Assembly (NCBI RefSeq): GCF_000828475.1
Contig: NZ_AP014648.1
Span: 124,001 to 188,000, forward strand
DNA: 64,000 nucleotides
From: Methyloceanibacter caenitepidi
GTDB taxonomy: Bacteria; Pseudomonadota; Alphaproteobacteria; Rhizobiales; Methyloligellaceae
Reading direction: 5' to 3'
Shown here: one piece after another, positions 56,848-64,000 of the stretch
Layout of the letters: every line of letters starts with the position of its first letter
Numbering within the stretch: position 1 is the first letter of the stretch
Position numbers and translations under genes: made by a program
Notes under the pieces: model-generated
Database searches by the model: none
The model's input: the letters and a program-made list of their open reading frames with translations, nothing else
Told to the model about the DNA's origin: nothing

Positions 56848-57096
56848 TGAGATCGGATGTTTGAAATGCGCCGTCAGGGCAGGCCTGGCGGCGCCCTTCG
56901 TGCTATCGAGCGTGAGAGATCACCTTGCACCGCACGTTGACGATGGCGTGCAATGTTTTGATGATAGCGGTCGATGAGAGTCGCTCGAGGCGGCGCAGGT
57001 TCGCTGTGCGCAACAGGGCCAGCGTCACAATACAGGCGGTATCGCGGTCTGATGCCGGCCAATGCAATGCAAGAGTGTTAGGAGCACCGATTACCG

Positions 57097-57639
57097 ATGA
57101 CTCAGGTCTGCCCAAGCTGCAATGCGCCCCTCGCCGATGACGACAAATTCTGCAGCGAGTGCGGCAAGGAGCTCGATGCCTTTCTGGAGCTGCCTGACGG
57201 ATCGCGGCCCGTGGCGCGCCGGCCGAACCTCTACCGCGACGCCCTCGTCTTTTTCCTGCTCGCGGCAATCAGCACGCTGGTTGCGGACTTCATTGAAGTC
57301 AATCTGGCCCTGAGAGCGTCTTGGGACATCACCTCCACCCCGTCGCTCTACCTTGTCTATTCGTTGCTGGCGATGGGCGTTTTCGTCATCCTCTACATCC
57401 TCTGGGGACGTCTTTTCCGCGGCTTGGGACCGGCCTATTCCGGCCGCCAGCTGCTGGCACAGCTGGTATGCCTCGGCCTTGGCATGGCGATCTTGTTCTA
57501 CGGTCCGATCACCGATGCGATCTACGAAGTGACCGACCCCGAGGGGCCTATCTGGTACCAGTTCGACCTCCTGAATGCCTTGCTGTCCGCTCTCCTGTAT
57601 GCGGCGTTTATGGCGTTCACCATGAGGCGTTCCGATTGA
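57097..57639 (+). CDS. Zinc-ribbon membrane protein
   Basis: A 180-residue protein. The N-terminal zinc ribbon has CPSCNAPLADDDKFCSECGKE (C-x2-C-x10-C-x2-C). After a linker, four hydrophobic helices follow (ALVFFLLAAISTLVADFI, LYLVYSLLAMGVFVILYILW, LLAQLVCLGLGMAILFY, ALLSALLYAAFMAF). Function unknown; such proteins are often membrane-anchored adaptors. The 249 bp before the gene hold no gene. Confidence 0.75.
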   Translation: MTQVCPSCNAPLADDDKFCSECGKELDAFLELPDGSRPVARRPNLYRDALVFFLLAAISTLVADFIEVNLALRASWDITSTPSLYLVYSLLAMGVFVILYILWGRLFRGLGPAYSGRQLLAQLVCLGLGMAILFYGPITDAIYEVTDPEGPIWYQFDLLNALLSALLYAAFMAFTMRRSD

Positions 57640-57882
57640 CGGCAACGCTCGGTGCTCACCATGGCCGGTGATGGGGCGTTCGCGCTTGGTCTGAGCCTCG
57701 CAGAATCGGGCGGTTTCCGCTGAATTTGGCTTAAAAACCAAGGCGGGTACGAACTCGGGCCAGTGCTGTACCGGCCTGCCGTCAATCTTCCTCATTGTCG
57801 TGGCTGAACGTCAGCCGGTAAAACCGGCCTTGGAAGTTCAAGGGAATTTCCGGCCGCTGTTCGCCGAGGAGATGAATCGACC

Positions 57883-60306
57883 GTGCCAATGTTTGGGCCA
57901 ACGCAGAGACTCTCACGCATAGCAACCGTCTTGGGCTTTCTCCTGACGCTGGTGGCCTCCCCGCTCGCCATCGCCCAGGATGGGACAAAGACGCCGGTTG
58001 CCGAAGCGGGAGCCCCCGAAGCTATCGTTGCCGACCCTGGCGTTCTGGCCTTCAGCGAGAAGCTCGATAAATGGCGCGCCAAAATCGAGGCTGCTGAGCG
58101 AGAGATTGCCGATTCCTCAACGACCGACGAGGACCTGCGAACAATTCCGGACGAGCTCGAAGGGCTCCGCCAGACGATCGTCGACCGCCGTGCGAAACTC
58201 CGGCCGAATTTGGAGGACCGGCGCGAGCGGCTGGCAAAGCTCGGCCCCGCTCCCGAAGACGGGGCGCCGCCGGAAAGCGACGAGATTGCCAAGCAAAGGA
58301 AGCAACTCGAGGACGAAGTCGCGGACCTTGACGGCAAGCTGAAGCAAGCGGATGTGCTGTTCGTGCGCGCAGGCCAGGTGATCGACCAGGCCAACGAGGC
58401 GCGCCGTGATCGCTTTACGGACTCGCTTTTTCGGCCGGTTCCCAACCTGTATTCGTCCATCCTTCCGACTGCCCTTGAAACACTGCCCCAGCAATTCGTC
58501 CGCATTTTCGCAGAATCTGAAGAGCGGATCGCTGAAGCCTGGAGCAAAGGCGTCCTTGTATTCGGGCTTCTAGTGTTCGCACCGTTCGGTGCCGCCTACG
58601 CGACGAGCCGCTTTGTTCGCCGCTTGGCGCCGAGCGCGGTCGAGGCCGGTCAACCCGCCAGTCTTCAAGACCGGGGCATCGCTGTGATCAAAGCCTTGCT
58701 GCGCACGTGCTTGCCCATTTTCGCAGGGCTCGCCGCATTCGGCCTCATCGCCGTATCGGCTGGGCTGGCCGGTCCCACGCTCGACGCCTTCCTGCCGCAA
58801 GCGCTGTTCGCAATCGCCTGGGCCGCGCTGCTCGCATCCCTCGTTCGCGAGACGCTCGTTCCGGAGGACGGCGTTCAAAGAATAGTGCACGCAACCGACG
58901 CGGTGGCCTGGAAGGTGGCGGTTTTGCTGTGGGCGCTGATCGCCGTCTGGCTGCTAGACAAACTGTTCGTCTTGAAAGACCTGATCGTATTCACGCCCTA
59001 TCAGGTTTCGGTCTTCCGCTCGACCCTCTTCGCCGCGCTGTGCGGGCTCCTACTCGCTTCGGTTCTTTGGACCATCCACAAAGGACCGCAGATACGCCAA
59101 GCCGCTCTCAGCGGCTGGCGGGGCTGGCTGTTCTCGCTCGCCGCCGTTCTCACCGGCGCCATATTGCTGGCCATGCTCCTCGGCTACGCGTCGCTCGCGC
59201 AGTTCATCGGGACGCATGCCGTGTCGACGGCGGGCGTGGTGTGGATCATGTATCTGCTCCACCTGGGCGCGGAGTCCATCTCGAGCGTCAGCGTGATCTC
59301 GGGCCAGGCCATCGACGATGATGCCGAGGAAGACGAGGACATGGGGGCGCCATCGCTCCTGACGATGCGGATCATCGCCAGTCTATTCTTGGACATCGCC
59401 ATCCTCGCAGTTGGCATCACGATCCTCCTGCTGCTGTGGCGGTTCGACTGGGTCGAGGTTCACAGCTGGATCAAGGCGGCCTTTTTCGGATTCCAGTTTG
59501 GCCCGATACGGATCTCGCTTCAGTCCTTGCTGATCGCGCTTGGCGTCTTTGCCCTGGGCCTGGCTCTCACGCGGTTCGTACAGCGCTGGGTTACGGGCCG
59601 TGTTTTCGCCGGCCGTAGAAGCGAATCCGGCCTGCACGAATCGATCCGGATCGGGATCGGCTATCTCGGCTTCGTCCTAGCCGCGCTCGCGGGCATATCC
59701 TATCTCGGCGTCGACTTTTCGAACCTTGCCATCATCGCGGGCGCGTTGTCGGTCGGCATCGGCTTCGGCCTGCAGAGTATTTTCAACAACTTCGTGTCGG
59801 GTCTCATTCTCCTCGCCGAACGGCCGATCAAGATCGGTGACTACATCCGGGTTGGCGACCAGGAGGGAACGGTCAAGAAGATCAGTGTGCGGTCGACCGA
59901 GATCGAGACGATCCACCGGCAATCCGTCATTGTTCCGAACGCCACACTCATCACAGATCCGGTGGTCAATTGGATGCATCTCGACAAGAGCTGCCGCCTC
60001 GATTTGCCGGTTGGCGTCGACTACGGCACGGACATGGAACTGCTCTCTTCGACGCTGCTGCAAGTCGCCCGGTCGCATCGCGGCGTTCTCAAGCATCCGC
60101 CTCCGGTCGTGCACTTTGCCGGCTTTGGCGACAGCTCGCTCGACTTCGAGCTCCGCGTCTTCTTGCGTGACGTGCGCGAGCGCATCACAACGAGCAGTGC
60201 GCTCCGCTTCGCTATCCTCGCGGCCTTGCGCGACGCGAATATCACCATTCCGTTCCCGCAGCGCGACGTGCACGTTCGGGGCGGCTCGCCCGAAGATGGG
60301 GTCTGA
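57883..60306 (+). CDS. Large MscS-family mechanosensitive channel with periplasmic coiled-coil domain
   Basis: An 807-residue channel that opens on membrane tension to release solutes. A signal peptide (GFLLTLVASPLAIA) is followed by a periplasmic, Glu/Lys-rich coiled coil (about 50-190) as in DUF3772-MscS proteins. About 11 transmembrane helices follow. The MscS core (about 585-800) has the pore helix with GALSVGIGFGLQSIFNNFVSG and the beta domain IKIGDYIRVGDQEGTV...VPNATLI. Start is GTG 57883 or ATG 57889. The protein is much larger than E. coli MscS and more like MscK-type channels. Confidence 0.9.
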   Translation: MPMFGPTQRLSRIATVLGFLLTLVASPLAIAQDGTKTPVAEAGAPEAIVADPGVLAFSEKLDKWRAKIEAAEREIADSSTTDEDLRTIPDELEGLRQTIVDRRAKLRPNLEDRRERLAKLGPAPEDGAPPESDEIAKQRKQLEDEVADLDGKLKQADVLFVRAGQVIDQANEARRDRFTDSLFRPVPNLYSSILPTALETLPQQFVRIFAESEERIAEAWSKGVLVFGLLVFAPFGAAYATSRFVRRLAPSAVEAGQPASLQDRGIAVIKALLRTCLPIFAGLAAFGLIAVSAGLAGPTLDAFLPQALFAIAWAALLASLVRETLVPEDGVQRIVHATDAVAWKVAVLLWALIAVWLLDKLFVLKDLIVFTPYQVSVFRSTLFAALCGLLLASVLWTIHKGPQIRQAALSGWRGWLFSLAAVLTGAILLAMLLGYASLAQFIGTHAVSTAGVVWIMYLLHLGAESISSVSVISGQAIDDDAEEDEDMGAPSLLTMRIIASLFLDIAILAVGITILLLLWRFDWVEVHSWIKAAFFGFQFGPIRISLQSLLIALGVFALGLALTRFVQRWVTGRVFAGRRSESGLHESIRIGIGYLGFVLAALAGISYLGVDFSNLAIIAGALSVGIGFGLQSIFNNFVSGLILLAERPIKIGDYIRVGDQEGTVKKISVRSTEIETIHRQSVIVPNATLITDPVVNWMHLDKSCRLDLPVGVDYGTDMELLSSTLLQVARSHRGVLKHPPPVVHFAGFGDSSLDFELRVFLRDVRERITTSSALRFAILAALRDANITIPFPQRDVHVRGGSPEDGV

Positions 60307-60489
60307 CACCTGAGGCTGGCTGCCCCGCGCTCTGACTGCCCACTCCTGGTGAGAATGGTTTTGCGCGGCCGCCGCAATACGGCTTTGAAAAATGCGCCAG
60401 GCCGCTATCGGTTGGTCGCGGCTTTGCCCCGATCTGGCCCTAGTAGTCTTCTTCGCCGGTCTCCGGCGTTCGTTATAGGGAGCAGATCC

Positions 60490-60636
60490 ATGAGGCCTCT
60501 CATCGCATTGTTTGCCGCGCTCGCTCTTATGGCGGTTTCCTCAGGGGCCATTGCTCAAGACGACTGCCCCTCGGGCACCCATTGGGACGAAGATGTCCAG
60601 GCCTGCGTTTCCGACGATCTTCCCGACGAAGCCTAG
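60490..60636 (+). CDS. 48-residue secreted peptide
   Basis: A signal peptide (MRPLIALFAALALMAVSSGA, cleaved before or near QDD) leaves a mature peptide of only about 25 residues, DDCPSGTHWDEDVQACVSDD. Two cysteines flank a GTHWDEDVQA loop, like the core of chitin-binding-type or other small disulfide motifs. The ATG at 60490 has AGGGAGCAGATCC upstream. It is too short for many gene finders. Confidence 0.6.
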   Translation: MRPLIALFAALALMAVSSGAIAQDDCPSGTHWDEDVQACVSDDLPDEA

Positions 60637-60722
60637 CAGTCTGCTCTGCATTCGCTCGAAAGAGCGCAGAACTCCGGCGCCGCCCGGCCCTCACGGGCTT
60701 CTTGCCGGGGCATAACGGCCGG

Positions 60723-61178
60723 CTATTCGAACGTGACGATGCGCCCGCCGACGCTCCACTCGAGGCCAAGCGGATCCACACTTACACCGTCCTGCAACAC
60801 GGCCGGCAAGCACCCGCCCCAGGCCTCTCCCGGCTTCAGGATCTTGTTGCTGTTGTAAGCACGGCGGCTCGCCAGGTTAGTGGTGTCCCCCTTGCGCTGG
60901 GCCCTGAGCCTAAAGCTTATCTCCTCGACGGTCTTCGGCGAGTTGTTGACGATGTCGACGAATAGTGGACGGTCTCTAGCGTCGGAGCAGATCGCTCCGG
61001 CACCTTGCGGATGGACGGTCACGCTGACAGCAACCTTCTTGACGTGGCGATCGTAGGTCCAATGCCGATAGACCGTGATGCCCACCCAGAGCAGCAGGCC
61101 GAAAGCTGCGATCGCAAGCAGCCCCTTGAGCAGCCGCGTTAGAAACACGCGACTGAACGCTTTGACCGAGTCGGCCAT
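60723..61178 (-). CDS. Membrane-anchored hypothetical protein with one N-terminal helix
   Basis: A 151-residue protein. One hydrophobic helix (LLKGLLAIAAFGLLLWVGITVY, about 17-38) anchors a periplasmic beta-rich domain (VAVSVTVHPQGAGAICSDARDRPLFVDIVNNSPKTV). VNNSPKTVEEISFRLRA resembles an Ig-like or FxLYD-type strand pattern. Two cysteines (AICSD and GGCLP) may pair. No function is recognised. Confidence 0.65.
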   Translation of the reverse strand: MADSVKAFSRVFLTRLLKGLLAIAAFGLLLWVGITVYRHWTYDRHVKKVAVSVTVHPQGAGAICSDARDRPLFVDIVNNSPKTVEEISFRLRAQRKGDTTNLASRRAYNSNKILKPGEAWGGCLPAVLQDGVSVDPLGLEWSVGGRIVTFE

Positions 61179-61332
61179 CGACCCTACCCTTCAGCTCCAG
61201 TCCCGGTAGTCTACCTGGATGGGCATGGATCACCAATGGCCATAGGCATGATCGGATGGGCGTTGTCATGCTGGAGACACACCAAGACCCAGCCGGGCGC
61301 GGCGCCCGCGAAAGCGACGATGGCTGCTTGTG

Positions 61333-62109
61333 ATGAGCACATCTGACGAACTCTATCACCGGGCCGGCATTCTCCTGTCCCAGGTGCCGAACTTCAATCG
61401 GCAGGGCGCGCTGAGCGCTGAGGAAGACCACTGGCTCGCAGCGGCGATCGCCTTGATCGAGCGCGCGTCCGAAATTGTCCCCATGCCGGACATTCTGGAG
61501 ATCTTCGACGCGAAGTACGCGGCAAAGATGGTCGTGGCGCAAATCGCGAACGCTCATTTGAGAGCGACGAATGCGCGCATCGTCATTTCTTTGCTTCGCC
61601 GCGTCCTGGGCCGTCTTGAACTGCAGGTCCAAACGGCAATCGTCGGCGCTTATGTGCCCGCCGGAGATCTCGAAGAAGCCCACAAAGCCGTCGGCGATGT
61701 GCTGAGGACGGCGGTCAGCGATGTACTCCTGGTGGATCCGTTTGCTGATGAAACCATTCTCAAGGCCTATGCGGAACGTGCCCCCGACAACGTTGTCGTC
61801 CGTGTCCTGACCGATCCCGATAAGCACGAGCCGACACTGAAGGCGGCACGCGAAATCTGGAAGCAGCAATACGGGGACAAGAGACCGCTACAGGTGCGCC
61901 TCGCCAATGCCCCGTTGCACGACCGGCTGATCATCGTGGACGGAAAGCGCGCATGGACGGTGACACAGTCCTTCAAGGACCTCGCCGCAACGCGCCCAAC
62001 GACGATCGTCAGCACACCCAACGAAATCGCCGAACTGAAGATCAGGGCCTACCAGGATATTTGGAGCGGCGCGGCGCGGATTGTACCGGCATCCGGGCCT
62101 TCCCCGTGA
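61333..62109 (+). CDS. Phospholipase D-superfamily-like protein of unknown function
   Basis: About 258 residues. The N-terminal half is helical (DELYHRAGILLSQVPNF, LEIFDAKYAAKMVVAQIANAH). The C-terminal half (about 115-240) has the PLD-like strand order with VSDVLLVDPFADET and PLHDRLIIVDGKRAWTVTQSFKDLA, where H-x-R-(x)4-D replaces the usual H-x-K-(x)4-D. Only one such motif is present, so it may act as a dimer or be inactive. ATG 61333 follows a GTG. Confidence 0.65.
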   Translation: MSTSDELYHRAGILLSQVPNFNRQGALSAEEDHWLAAAIALIERASEIVPMPDILEIFDAKYAAKMVVAQIANAHLRATNARIVISLLRRVLGRLELQVQTAIVGAYVPAGDLEEAHKAVGDVLRTAVSDVLLVDPFADETILKAYAERAPDNVVVRVLTDPDKHEPTLKAAREIWKQQYGDKRPLQVRLANAPLHDRLIIVDGKRAWTVTQSFKDLAATRPTTIVSTPNEIAELKIRAYQDIWSGAARIVPASGPSP

Positions 62110-62188
62110 CGATAACCTGCCTGCCGGCGCCGCAACCTAGGTGCGTCCTGCTTTTTCAAACTCCCGTCAGCTAAGAGGCCTGAACCCG

Positions 62189-62398
62189 ATGAACACGGAG
62201 ACGTATCTGGAAGAGGCTCGAGTGGCCCACAGGAAGATTCTGGAGGCGGCGGCATTTCTTCACGATGCAGCCGAGCCCTTCGCCGACACGCCGCGCCGAC
62301 GGGCCATCGAGGGGGTCGCGGCCGATGCCGAGAAACTGGCCCGGGACTTAGAAGCCCATTTGCAGGAAGTCCTGCGTGGACTCTGGCAGGGCGAGTAG
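62189..62398 (+). CDS. Small helical hypothetical protein
   Basis: A 69-residue, strongly helical and acidic protein (LEEARVAHRKILEAAAFLHD, AEKLARDLEAHLQEVLRGLW) with regular heptad-like spacing that could form a coiled coil or helical hairpin. ATG 62189 is preceded by AAGAGGCC. No family is recognised. Confidence 0.5.
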   Translation: MNTETYLEEARVAHRKILEAAAFLHDAAEPFADTPRRRAIEGVAADAEKLARDLEAHLQEVLRGLWQGE

Positions 62399-62550
62399 AG
62401 CGGATCCTGCGTGCAACCGTATGGGGTTCTGAAGCGCGCCCGCCGGTTCTTGATAACCGCATGGTCGGCCCGTTGCTGCTTCACGTTCAGCCGAAAGACA
62501 GTATGGTGCTCTGACCTCGTTGGTGCCCGTCGCGGCAAGGACTTCCGTAC

Positions 62551-63039
62551 ATGAAGAAACGCGTCCCTCGTTCGAAACGTCTCGACGGCCGTGAGATCGG
62601 CTGGCGCGAGCATGTCGCCCTTCCCGAACTCGGCATTGCATCGATGCGCGCCAAAATCGACACCGGGGCACGAACCTCGGCGCTGAATACGGACCACATG
62701 GAGCGATTCGAACGCAACGGGCAGCATTGGATAAGCTTTACGCTCCCGGCGGCCGGCCGAAGATCCAAGGTGCGCTACGAGGCACAGCTTGAGGACGTGC
62801 GCAACATTAAGAACACGGGCGGCGTGGCGGAGACTCGTCCCATAATCAAGACGACGATGATTCTCGGCAAACGCGCTTGGGTGATTGAGATTTCACTCGC
62901 AGACCGTGAGAATATGAAATTCGACATGATTGTTGGGAGAACGGCGATTCGCACGCAGCGACTAATCGTCAACCCCGGCCGGTCGTATCTCGCCGGAGAG
63001 CCCATCGGGCCCGCGCCGCTTGAGTCGAACGAGACGTAG
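62551..63039 (+). CDS. Retropepsin-like protease, RimB / RimK-associated zinc protease family
   Basis: A 162-residue member of the ATP-dependent zinc protease family (pepsin-retropepsin-like fold). AKIDTGARTSALNTD has the catalytic DTG at 37-39, and DMIVGRTAIRTQRLIVNPGRSYL is the conserved second part. In Pseudomonas the homologue RimB acts with RimK to control glutamylation of ribosomal protein S6 and thereby translation. The adjacent downstream rimK (67-bp gap) supports this role here. ATG 62551. Confidence 0.87.
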   Translation: MKKRVPRSKRLDGREIGWREHVALPELGIASMRAKIDTGARTSALNTDHMERFERNGQHWISFTLPAAGRRSKVRYEAQLEDVRNIKNTGGVAETRPIIKTTMILGKRAWVIEISLADRENMKFDMIVGRTAIRTQRLIVNPGRSYLAGEPIGPAPLESNET

Positions 63040-63106
63040 CCGTGAAACGTGTCGAGGACGCATTGGCGCCTCGTTTTGCCTAATCTGTTGACACCGGGGT
63101 TTTGAT

Positions 63107-64000
63107 ATGAAGATCGCTATGTTGGCTCGCAACCCAAACCTTTATTCGCATCGGCGCTTGGAGGAAGCAGCGGAGGAACGCGGCCACGAGCTGCATATCA
63201 TCAACACGTTGCGGTGCTACATGAACATCGCCTCGCGCCGCCCCGAAATCTACTACAACGGCGAGAAGCTGCCCCACTACGATGCTGTCATCCCCCGCAT
63301 CGGCGCGTCTGTGACCTTTTACGGTCTGGCCGTGCTGCGGCAGTTCGAGATGATGGGCGTTTATCCTTTGAACGAGTCGGTCGCCATTGGCCGCTCGCGC
63401 GACAAGCTGCGGTCCATGCAGATTCTGGCGCGCGATGGGATCGGCCTGCCGGTCACAACCTTCGCTCACGATCCGAAACAGACCGAGGAAGTCGTCAGGC
63501 TGGCCGGCGGCGCCCCGCTGGTCGTGAAGCTCCTCGAAGGCACTCAGGGCATCGGTGTGGTCCTTGCGGACACCGATCGATCCGCCAAGTCGGTCATCGA
63601 GGCCTTTCGTGGCGCCAATGTGAACATTCTCGTGCAGGAGTTCATCAAGGAGGCTGGCGGCAGCGACATTCGTGTCCTCGTCATCGGGGGGAAGGTCGTC
63701 GCCGCCATGAAGCGCACGGGCGCGGAGGGCGAGTTCCGGTCCAACCTCCACCGGGGCGGCTCCGCTCAGACGGTCAAGATCTCGCCGGAGGAGCGGTCCA
63801 CGGCGGTACGCGCGGCAAAAGCGCTCGGGCTGAATGTCTGCGGCGTCGACATGCTGCGCGCCAACCACGGTGCCGTTATCATGGAGGTGAATTCGTCCCC
63901 AGGGCTCGAGGGTGTCGAGAAAGCCACAGGCATCGATATCGCCGGAAGGATGATTGAGTTCCTCGAAAAAGAAGCAAAGCCCGGCAAGACACGGACACGC
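63107..64000 (+). CDS. rimK: RimK ATP-grasp alpha-L-glutamate ligase (3' end outside window)
   Basis: Adds glutamate residues to the C-terminus of ribosomal protein S6. The 298 visible residues cover nearly the whole protein (E. coli RimK is about 300). Seen: [21 protein letters not shown] opening, [39 protein letters not shown] (ATP-grasp lysine and Gly loop), [18 protein letters not shown] and [14 protein letters not shown] (metal-binding Glu/Asn). The frame is still open at base 64000, so the stop is just beyond. ATG 63107 follows a 67-bp gap after the RimB-like gene. Confidence 0.93.
   Translation, partial: MKIAMLARNPNLYSHRRLEEAAEERGHELHIINTLRCYMNIASRRPEIYYNGEKLPHYDAVIPRIGASVTFYGLAVLRQFEMMGVYPLNESVAIGRSRDKLRSMQILARDGIGLPVTTFAHDPKQTEEVVRLAGGAPLVVKLLEGTQGIGVVLADTDRSAKSVIEAFRGANVNILVQEFIKEAGGSDIRVLVIGGKVVAAMKRTGAEGEFRSNLHRGGSAQTVKISPEERSTAVRAAKALGLNVCGVDMLRANHGAVIMEVNSSPGLEGVEKATGIDIAGRMIEFLEKEAKPGKTRTR

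Overview
The window looks like a chromosomal segment of an alphaproteobacterium, most probably of the Hyphomicrobiales. The basis is moderately high G+C, paired DUF3008 and DUF892 stress proteins, a ChrR-type ECF sigma/anti-sigma pair, a GlgE/TreYZ trehalose-glucan cluster, Ku/LigD, and several GGAAC-N16-TGTT promoters of the alphaproteobacterial general stress response type. No marker in the window fixes the genus.

Bases 1-14303 are the right part of an integrated genomic island. From the left edge it holds an AbiE-type toxin/antitoxin pair (AbiEii runs off the window), a divergent 1353-residue protein with an XRE helix-turn-helix, a nuclease-like region and a long helical C-terminus, a phage-type tyrosine integrase, a zinc-finger protein, an AlpA-like excisionase coupled to a RepA-like ATPase, and a type III restriction-modification system (mod, res). 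The island ends at 14303 with a displaced 3' half of a tRNA-Ser gene (CGA anticodon loop to CCA). The intact tRNA must lie outside the window.

Bases 14304-39667 form a block that ends in a second, diverged copy of the same ~197-bp sequence (element end plus tRNA-Ser 3' half). It carries a five-gene, stop/start-overlapping operon (glgE, treS-maltokinase, glgB, treZ, treY) that closes a trehalose/alpha-glucan cycle. It also carries a decaying aconitase-X locus with a chimeric potassium-channel ORF, a phospholipase D-VTT fusion with an endo/exonuclease/phosphatase-family protein, a CHAD / CYTH-like / CYTH trio, a DUF3008 protein, the LigD-Ku end-joining pair, an EF-hand protein and a CDF-like cation transporter. 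The flanking repeats suggest tandem island accretion at one tRNA site.

Bases 39668-49960 are a stress-response neighbourhood: a DUF892 ferritin-like protein, small membrane and secreted proteins, a PNPOx-family protein, a PRC-barrel protein and a second DUF3008. Next come an ECF sigma/ChrR/SDR operon and, facing it, an operon for a DUF2177 protein, an FAD oxidoreductase, DUF1365 and a cyclopropane-fatty-acid-synthase family methyltransferase. Both operons are preceded by TGATCC-N18-TA promoters, so the sigma factor probably controls itself and the lipid operon. Six other genes in the window have GGAAC-N16-TGTT promoters.

Bases 49961-64000 look like ordinary chromosome: a prokaryotic pentameric ligand-gated ion channel homologue, an Uup-like ABC-F ATPase, a membrane alpha/beta hydrolase, a YegS-like lipid kinase, a zinc-ribbon membrane protein, a large MscS-family channel, small secreted and membrane proteins, a PLD-like protein, a RimB-like protease and an almost complete rimK cut by the window end.
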